6,363 bases of DNA, taken from NCBI GenBank assembly GCA_002392325.1, contig DGGS01000087.1, forward strand, positions 242 to 6,604. The letters run 5' to 3'. The notes under the pieces were generated by a model, which saw only the letters and a list, made by a program, of their open reading frames with translations, made no database searches and was not told the DNA's origin. The position numbers and the translations under genes were made by a program. Position 1 is the first letter of the stretch. Every line of letters starts with the position of its first letter. Positions 1 to 4,432 of this stretch are shown here, piece after piece. Source of the stretch: Bacteroidales bacterium UBA3868. Its GTDB lineage: Bacteria; Bacteroidota; Bacteroidia; Bacteroidales; WCHB1-69.

Positions 1-476
1 GCTATTTCATGACCATCTCCGAGGCCTGCCAGCTGGTGCTGACCGCCGGAGCCATGGGAAAGGGTGGCGAAATCTTCATCTTCGACATGGGCAAGTCCGT
101 CAAAGTCAGCGATGTGGCAAAAAAAATGATCCAACTGTCCGGTCTTACCTTGAACAAGGATATCTCCATCGAATACACGGGCCTGCGTCCCGGCGAAAAA
201 TTGTATGAAGAACTGCTGGCCGATGAGGAGAATACCATCAAGACAGAACACCAGAAGATCATGATTGCCAAAGTGCGCACCTACGAATACCAGACACTGG
301 TACCTAAAATAGAAAAACTTATTGAGATACAGAACGATGACGATTTCGCCATCGTCGCTCAAATGAAAGAAGTGGTTCCGGAGTTTATCAGCAACAATTC
401 TATTTTCGAAGCCATTGACAACGCGCAAACTACTCAAAAGTCTCAACAACAAAAAGAAACAGAACCGAACGCATGA
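1..476 (+). CDS. C-terminal part of a CapD/FlaA1/WbpM-type nucleotide-sugar dehydratase/epimerase (5' truncated)
   Basis: Only the last 157 codons are present; the reading frame (first full codon at base 3) runs in from the left edge, so the ATG at base 9 is internal. Visible landmarks are FMTISEACQLVL (residues 2-13 of the fragment), the AGAMGKGGEIFIFDMG stretch and GLRPGEKLYEELL, which are characteristic of the C-terminal half of the extended SDR enzymes FlaA1, WbpM, PglF and CapD. Members convert UDP-GlcNAc to a 4-keto-6-deoxy intermediate (4,6-dehydratase, sometimes with C5 epimerisation) for capsule, O-antigen or glycoprotein sugars. Many are long membrane-anchored forms, but the anchor, the Rossmann glycine motif and the catalytic residues lie outside the window, so product stereochemistry and membrane anchoring cannot be judged. 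The extreme C-terminus is a polar, Gln-rich tail. The stop codon overlaps the next start (ATGA), suggesting translational coupling to the WbpB-like gene. Family assignment is strong; exact substrate is inference. Confidence 0.9.
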   Translation, partial: YFMTISEACQLVLTAGAMGKGGEIFIFDMGKSVKVSDVAKKMIQLSGLTLNKDISIEYTGLRPGEKLYEELLADEENTIKTEHQKIMIAKVRTYEYQTLVPKIEKLIEIQNDDDFAIVAQMKEVVPEFISNNSIFEAIDNAQTTQKSQQQKETEPNA

Positions 477-1447
477 AGAATTTCGCCATTATCGGAGTAG
501 GCGGTTATGTGGCGCCCAAGCATCTGAAAGCCATCAAGGATACCGGCAACAACCTGGTTTCCGCATATGACATCAGCGACAGCGTGGGCATCATCGACAG
601 TTATTTTCCTGATGCCAACTTCTTTACAGAACAAGAGCTGTTCGACCGCCACTGCACCAAAATCAAGAATACGGACAAGAAAATAGACATCGTCACCGTG
701 TGCACGCCCAACTACCTGCACGATTCGCACACGCGCTACGCGCTGCGCTTGGGTTGTGATGTGATTTGCGAAAAACCATTGGTGCTGAACCCCTGGAATG
801 TGGACGCACTGCAACGCATAGAGGAGGAAACCGGACACACGGTCAACAACATCCTCCAACTGCGACTGCATCCTTCGGTCATTGCCTTGAAAAAGAAAAT
901 CGAAGAGGGACCTCAAGATAAAGTCTATGATGTCGATCTCACCTATATCACTTCGCGTGGCAAGTGGTACTACACCTCTTGGAAAGGTGACTCGAAGAAA
1001 AGCGGCGGTATCGCCACCAACATCGGCATCCACTTTTTGGACATGCTCGCCTACATTTTCGGGAATGTTCAGGAAAACATCGTGCATGTGTCGTCCCATG
1101 ACCGTCTGGCCGGCTTCATCCGGCTCCAAAAGGCGCGGGTACGCTATTTTCTGAGCATCAATGCCAACACTCTGCCACAAGAGGTGGCGGCACGCGGACA
1201 ACGCACCTTCCGTTCCATCACCATCGGGCAGGAGGTGTTCGAGTTCAGCGACGGCTTCAACGACCTGCACACCGAAAGCTACCGGCAGATTTTGAACGGT
1301 AACGGTTTCGGATTGGACGAAGCGCGGAAATGCATCCAGATTGTGTATGACATCCGCAACGCCAAACCCATCGGACTGGTGGGCGACTACCATCCGCTGG
1401 CCAAACTTCCGTTGGAACCCCATCCTTTCGGGTGGACAACAATATAA
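473..1447 (+). CDS. wbpB: WbpB/WlbA-type UDP-N-acetyl-glucosaminuronate 3-dehydrogenase (Gfo/Idh/MocA family)
   Basis: The 324-residue protein is a full-length Gfo/Idh/MocA oxidoreductase (P. aeruginosa WbpB is of similar size). The N-terminal Rossmann motif is IGVGGYVAPKH (residues 7-17), followed by SAYDISDSVGIID (30-42), VCTPNYLH (76-83) and the signature CEKPL (99-103) with the expected catalytic Lys101. The C-terminal domain contains VDLTYITSRGKWY (154-166), SWKGD (169-173) and ATNIGIHFLDML (181-192) with the expected active-site His187. These match WbpB/WlbA closely from memory, not from a search. The family oxidises C3 of UDP-GlcNAcA with NAD, giving the 3-keto sugar that a partner aminotransferase (WbpE) and acetyltransferase (WbpD) turn into a diacetamido-uronate for O-antigen or other surface glycans. 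Those partners and the WbpA dehydrogenase are not in the window and may lie upstream. The start at 473 overlaps the preceding stop by 4 bases. Function is cytosolic. A different uronate substrate within the same subfamily is possible. Confidence 0.9.
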   Translation: MKNFAIIGVGGYVAPKHLKAIKDTGNNLVSAYDISDSVGIIDSYFPDANFFTEQELFDRHCTKIKNTDKKIDIVTVCTPNYLHDSHTRYALRLGCDVICEKPLVLNPWNVDALQRIEEETGHTVNNILQLRLHPSVIALKKKIEEGPQDKVYDVDLTYITSRGKWYYTSWKGDSKKSGGIATNIGIHFLDMLAYIFGNVQENIVHVSSHDRLAGFIRLQKARVRYFLSINANTLPQEVAARGQRTFRSITIGQEVFEFSDGFNDLHTESYRQILNGNGFGLDEARKCIQIVYDIRNAKPIGLVGDYHPLAKLPLEPHPFGWTTI

Positions 1448-1459
1448 CTCATTGATTTT

Positions 1460-2539
1460 ATGGAAAACGCACAAGTCAAAAAGAGGAACCCCATTTTCAC
1501 AATCCTGCGATTCATTCTGTTCGTGGGATTGGGTGTCTTTTTTATATGGCTTTCACTGCGTGATTTGTCCAAAGAGGACATGCGCGCGATATGGGACTCC
1601 ATGGGCAGCATCAACCACCTGTCGTGTTGGCTGCTGCTGATCAGCGCCGCCATTATGGCTATTTTGGCGGATGTGGCGCGCGCGGTGCGTGCGAAAATCC
1701 TCATCGAGCCGCTGGGCTACAAGCCCCGTTTCTCCATGGTTTTCTACTCCGTAATGATATGCTATCTGGCCAACCTCGCCCTCCCGCGATTGGGTGAGAT
1801 CCTGCGCTGCTCATTCCTCCAACGCTTTGAGAATGTGCCCTTCCAGAAATCCCTCGGCACCGTGCTTACCGAACGCGCGGTCGATATCATCTGCTGGCTG
1901 GCACTGCTATTGGTCGTCATCGGCATGAACACTGGCATGTTGTCGAATGTCATCATCGACCACGAAACGCAAACCTCCGTAGGCATGTGGATGGAGCAAA
2001 AGGGACTGTCCATTCTCGGCAACTATTTCATATACATATTGATAGGCGCAATCCTGCTGATTTGGCTGCTTCTGCGACTCACGCGCCGCTGGTGGTCAAA
2101 ATACGCGTGGTGCATGAAAATCCGCAATTTCTTCGTAGGATTATGGCAAGGCATCATCTCCATCAAAGATCTGCCCCATCCGGGACGCTACATCTTCTGG
2201 ACCGTGGTCATGTGGATTTGCTACTACTTGGGCACCTACCTTTGTTTTTTCGCCATCCCTTACCTGCACGGACTTGGGCCGGGCGCCGCGCTGGCGGTAC
2301 TCACCTTCGGTACCATCGCCTTCATGATTTCGCAGGGCGGACTTGGTTCCTACCCGCTCATCACTGCCGGTATTTTGCTGATGTATGGTGTGAACTACAC
2401 CCACGGCCTTGCCGCCGGCTGGATCGGCTGGATTCTGCAAACCGCCGTGGCCCTGCTTGTGGGCTTCGCCTCCCTGTTTTTGTCCTCTTTTTATAAGAAA
2501 CAAGACTCTTCCATCGTTAAACCTGAAACCGAATCTTAA
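1460..2539 (+). CDS. UPF0104 / LPG-synthase-TM-type multi-pass membrane protein (flippase-like domain)
   Basis: The 359-residue inner-membrane protein begins 12 bases after the wbpB-like stop. Hydrophobic segments lie at about residues 14-33, 55-75, 92-112, 142-160, 187-206, 244-266, 275-293, 299-312 and 318-341, with a short charged C-terminal tail. Conserved family features are NLALPRLGEILR (105-116), TERAVD (137-142) and the glycine-rich SQGGLGSYPL (291-300), in the order expected for the lysylphosphatidylglycerol synthase TM region/UPF0104 group. In MprF this domain translocates aminoacylated lipid; there is no C-terminal aminoacyltransferase domain here, so this is a stand-alone membrane half rather than an LPG synthase. 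Stand-alone members include proteins linked to lipid-linked sugar handling. Its place between nucleotide-sugar genes and rfaE2 makes a role with a lipid-linked glycan or lipid precursor plausible, but that is inference. Its stop codon directly abuts the next ATG (TAAATG). Family placement is confident; activity is unknown. Confidence 0.85.
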   Translation: MENAQVKKRNPIFTILRFILFVGLGVFFIWLSLRDLSKEDMRAIWDSMGSINHLSCWLLLISAAIMAILADVARAVRAKILIEPLGYKPRFSMVFYSVMICYLANLALPRLGEILRCSFLQRFENVPFQKSLGTVLTERAVDIICWLALLLVVIGMNTGMLSNVIIDHETQTSVGMWMEQKGLSILGNYFIYILIGAILLIWLLLRLTRRWWSKYAWCMKIRNFFVGLWQGIISIKDLPHPGRYIFWTVVMWICYYLGTYLCFFAIPYLHGLGPGAALAVLTFGTIAFMISQGGLGSYPLITAGILLMYGVNYTHGLAAGWIGWILQTAVALLVGFASLFLSSFYKKQDSSIVKPETES

Positions 2540-3022
2540 ATGACCCACCTCGAACACATACGGAATAAAATTGTTGATGCAGCATTCTTTACGGAGAATG
2601 AGGAGGAACTGCACCGTCAGAAAATCGTGTTCACCAACGGGTGCTTCGACATTCTGCATGTCGGGCATATCACCTACTTGGCCAAAGCCCGGCAACTCGG
2701 CGATTTGCTGGTAGTAGGGTTGAACAGCGACGCCTCCGTGCGCCGTTTGAAAGGTCCCGACCGCCCCGTAAACGCACAAGACGCACGGGCATTGGTGCTG
2801 GCCGCCTTGGAAATGGTGGATTATATCGTGTTTTTTGAAGAAGATACTCCTTACAACATTATCATTACCGTAAAACCCGACATTTTAGTGAAGGGCGGGG
2901 ATTACCAGATTGACAACATTGTGGGCGGCGACTTCGTGCGCGCGCGGGGCGGCCAAGTGCTCACCATTCCCTTTGTGGAGGGCTTCTCCACCTCATCCAT
3001 ACTTGAAAATCTAAAACAATAA
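2540..3022 (+). CDS. rfaE2: D-glycero-beta-D-manno-heptose 1-phosphate adenylyltransferase (RfaE domain II, stand-alone)
   Basis: The 160-residue cytosolic enzyme is a nucleotidyltransferase equal to the C-terminal domain of bifunctional HldE/RfaE. It transfers AMP from ATP to heptose 1-phosphate, giving ADP-D-glycero-manno-heptose for the LPS inner core or heptosylated glycans. [14 protein letters not shown] (residues 30-43) carries the HxGH nucleotide-binding motif (HVGH, 40-43). It is followed by [16 protein letters not shown] (57-72), RPVN (75-78), ILVKGGDY (115-122) and [11 protein letters not shown] (144-154), all in the order and spacing of RfaE domain II. The KGGDY block argues against related glycerol-3-phosphate cytidylyltransferases (TagD). 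There is no PfkB-type kinase domain, so a separate heptose-7-phosphate kinase (HldA-like) and phosphatase must be encoded elsewhere if the pathway is complete. The start is fixed by the TAAATG junction with the previous gene, and about 28 residues precede the core domain. It is very likely co-transcribed with both neighbours. Confidence 0.93.
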   Translation: MTHLEHIRNKIVDAAFFTENEEELHRQKIVFTNGCFDILHVGHITYLAKARQLGDLLVVGLNSDASVRRLKGPDRPVNAQDARALVLAALEMVDYIVFFEEDTPYNIIITVKPDILVKGGDYQIDNIVGGDFVRARGGQVLTIPFVEGFSTSSILENLKQ

Positions 3023-3028
3023 CGGAAG

Positions 3029-3982
3029 ATGAAACGACTGCTGGCATTTTTTCTGATTCTCAGCTACGGATTCCTGATGGGACAATCCATTGATGTCACG
3101 GAATATTCGCAGAATATTGCGCTCAAAGACACGGTGGCCGTAACTTTTGACTCGGCAATGCGCCTCAGCACAGCCTATCCGTCCATTCATGAGACTTACC
3201 AGATTCCGGCCTACAACCTCTACCAGCAGTATTGGGACGTGAATCACCTCCGGAGCAAAGCGCTGGAAATACCGTTCGCCAACGACCGGCTGATGCTCCT
3301 GTTGGTGCAAGAAGGAAACCATAACTTTGTGTTCCCCTGCACATTCGGCGAAATTTCGTGCGCTTACGGACTTACCAAGCGTGGCGATTTCCACCCAGGC
3401 GTGGACCTGACCGTGGAGTACCAGACTTTAGTGAAAACCTGCTTCGATGGCGTGGTGCGCATGGCCAAACCATACGGTCACTACGGGCTCACCGTGGTGG
3501 TGCGGCACTACAACGGATTGGAAACGGTGTATGCCCATCTTGACAAGGTATGCGTTAAACCGGGCCAGATGGTCAATGCCGGCGATGTGATCGGACAAAC
3601 GGGCCACAGCGGGAATGTGAAGGACAACACCTTGCATTTTGAAACCCGCTTTATGAACGAGCATTTCAACCCCGAACTGATGATTGACTTTGACGAGGAG
3701 GATTTACTGAAAAACACACTGTCCCTCTCTTCAGAAGATATTCGTGTTATCCGTACGGATCAAATTGGGATTACACCCAAAACTCCTGCCGCCCCGACCA
3801 CCCAAACTCGGGTACCCACCACCTCAGAAAATGCGAATGCAACATACCATATTGTCCAAAAAGGGGAGACACTTTACCGAATTTCAACACTTTATCATAC
3901 CACCGTTGACCGAATTCTCAAATTAAACAATCTTGACAATCCAGATAAAATATCTGAAGGACAGCGACTTAGGGTAAATTAA
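3029..3982 (+). CDS. Secreted M23-family (LytM-like) peptidase/peptidase-like protein with C-terminal LysM domain
   Basis: The 317-residue protein begins with a probable Sec signal peptide (Lys/Arg at 2-3, hydrophobic core about 4-17, likely cleavage near Gly18); no lipobox cysteine is seen. The M23 domain spans about residues 100-215. It has the zinc-binding HxxxD motif (FHPGVDL, His122 and Asp126), YAHLD with His170 (equivalent to a LytM catalytic His), GQTGHSG (189-195), and LHFE with His203 as third zinc ligand. The usual HxH motif reads T-L-H (201-203), so one catalytic histidine is replaced by Thr. A Pro/Thr-rich linker (about 248-271) leads to one LysM peptidoglycan-binding domain at 273-316 (YHIVQKGETLYRIS, then LNNLDNPDKISEGQRLRV). 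It should act in the periplasm or outer envelope as a peptidoglycan endopeptidase or, given the substitution, as a binding or amidase-activating protein like EnvC/NlpD. It lies 6 bases after rfaE2. G+C falls to about 35% over the LysM part. Confidence 0.88.
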   Translation: MKRLLAFFLILSYGFLMGQSIDVTEYSQNIALKDTVAVTFDSAMRLSTAYPSIHETYQIPAYNLYQQYWDVNHLRSKALEIPFANDRLMLLLVQEGNHNFVFPCTFGEISCAYGLTKRGDFHPGVDLTVEYQTLVKTCFDGVVRMAKPYGHYGLTVVVRHYNGLETVYAHLDKVCVKPGQMVNAGDVIGQTGHSGNVKDNTLHFETRFMNEHFNPELMIDFDEEDLLKNTLSLSSEDIRVIRTDQIGITPKTPAAPTTQTRVPTTSENANATYHIVQKGETLYRISTLYHTTVDRILKLNNLDNPDKISEGQRLRVN

Positions 3983-4014
3983 CGGTCCCCTGAAAATAAA
4001 TTCACACATAAGTG

Positions 4015-4043
4015 TTGATTATATTAAAAAAAATGTATTTTTG
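4015..4043 (+). promoter_or_regulatory. Bacteroidota-type promoter for the L31 gene
   Basis: The -7 element TATTTTTG (4036-4043) matches the Bacteroidota consensus TAnnTTTG exactly, and a TTG at 4015-4017 stands 18 bases upstream in the -33 position. The predicted transcription start is near 4048-4050, giving a leader of about 30-35 bases that is A-rich, typical of translation without Shine-Dalgarno pairing. The rest of the 99-base gap 3983-4081 shows no other recognisable element, apart from a 4-bp inverted repeat judged too weak to be a terminator. The exact start site is inferred. Confidence 0.7.
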
Positions 4044-4081
4044 CAGTCCAAAATTTTTAGGCAATAATAAACACCAATAAG

Positions 4082-4351
4082 ATGAAAAAAGATATCCATC
4101 CTAAAGAGTATAGAACAGTCGTATTTAAGGATATGTCAAACGATTACGCTTTTTTGACAAAATCCACAGTCGCTACAAAAGACACGATTCAATGGGAAGA
4201 CGGAAATGAATATCCGCTCGTAAAATTGGAAATTTCCAACACCTCTCACCCCTTCTTCACGGGTAAGATGAAACTGGTTGACACAGCCGGTCGTGTGGAT
4301 AAATTCCGCAACAAATATGCTCGTCATTTTGACGCGAACAAATCCAAATAA
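4082..4351 (+). CDS. rpmE2: 50S ribosomal protein L31, type B
   Basis: The 89-residue basic protein starts [15 protein letters not shown] and contains [10 protein letters not shown] (residues 52-61) and [13 protein letters not shown] (70-82), which are the landmarks of bacterial ribosomal protein L31. It has no cysteine at all and the longer central insert (about 25-45), so it is the zinc-independent type B (YkgM/RpmE2-like) rather than the CxxC-bearing type A. L31 sits on the large subunit and helps bridge it to the small subunit. In Proteobacteria and Bacillus type B is often induced by zinc starvation through Zur; no Zur-like palindrome is evident in the leader here, and Bacteroidota often have type B as their ordinary L31, so constitutive expression is more likely. 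It forms its own unit, with a promoter upstream and a strong terminator 22 bases after the stop. G+C is about 40%, lower than in flanking genes. Confidence 0.96.
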   Translation: MKKDIHPKEYRTVVFKDMSNDYAFLTKSTVATKDTIQWEDGNEYPLVKLEISNTSHPFFTGKMKLVDTAGRVDKFRNKYARHFDANKSK

Positions 4352-4365
4352 TCCATAATATTTTG

Positions 4366-4373
4366 TACTTTTG
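4366..4373 (+). promoter_or_regulatory. Candidate lon promoter -7 element, adjoining the L31 terminator
   Basis: TACTTTTG is an exact match to the Bacteroidota TAnnTTTG -7 element and is the only one between the L31 stop and the lon start. Its last base touches the left arm of the L31 terminator, so a transcript starting about 5-7 bases downstream (near 4379) would begin inside that arm. No TTG or TTTG is seen at the usual distance upstream; the nearest TTTTG, at 4327-4331, is too far. The assignment therefore rests on the -7 element and position alone. Confidence 0.45.
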
Positions 4374-4411
4374 CTGACCTTTTTTGTAACCCAAAAAAGG
4401 TCAGTTTTTTT
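4374..4411 (+). terminator. Intrinsic terminator after the L31 gene
   Basis: A perfect 13-bp inverted repeat has left arm CTGACCTTTTTTG (4374-4386), loop TAACC (4387-4391) and right arm CAAAAAAGGTCAG (4392-4404), followed by seven T residues (4405-4411). The GC-richer CTGACC/GGTCAG lies at the stem base next to the T-tract. The run of T in the left arm paired with A in the right arm also places a shorter A/T-rich hairpin on the opposite strand, but no opposing gene ends here, so it is assigned to rpmE2. Position, 22 bases past the stop, fits. Confidence 0.93.
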
Positions 4412-4432
4412 ATATCTAAATCAGAACTCTAC

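Larger units (their letters stand above)
1..3982 (+). other. Predicted envelope-biogenesis transcription unit (five genes)
   Basis: Five co-directional genes are joined by a 4-base overlap (473-476), a 12-base gap (1448-1459), a zero-base junction (2539/2540) and a 6-base gap (3023-3028). No terminator or TAnnTTTG element is visible in these junctions. This implies a single message that begins left of the window. No obvious intrinsic terminator follows the M23 gene either, so some reading into rpmE2 is possible. Operon status is inferred from spacing only. Confidence 0.65.

Noticed and set aside
443..1474. Reverse-strand open frame of 343 codons opposite the wbpB-like gene
   Set aside because: It lies wholly antisense to a gene with clear WbpB/WlbA motifs; its translation shows no recognisable domain, and its length follows from the codon bias of the forward gene.
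1460..2539. Annotation as full lysylphosphatidylglycerol synthase (MprF)
   Set aside because: The protein ends after the membrane domain at 359 residues and lacks the C-terminal aminoacyltransferase domain needed for lipid lysylation.
2141..2779. Reverse-strand open frame of 212 codons across the membrane protein/rfaE2 junction
   Set aside because: It is antisense to two well-supported genes and spans their junction; no domain is recognisable.
4004..4015. Small inverted repeat ACAC-ATAA-GTGT after the M23 gene as a possible terminator
   Set aside because: Only 4 bp of stem with no G/C-rich base and no T-tract directly after it; too weak to support.
4044..4081. Possible ribosomal-protein autoregulatory leader or Zur operator ahead of the L31 gene
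   Set aside because: The leader is short and A/T-rich, with no convincing stem and no palindrome resembling a Zur box.
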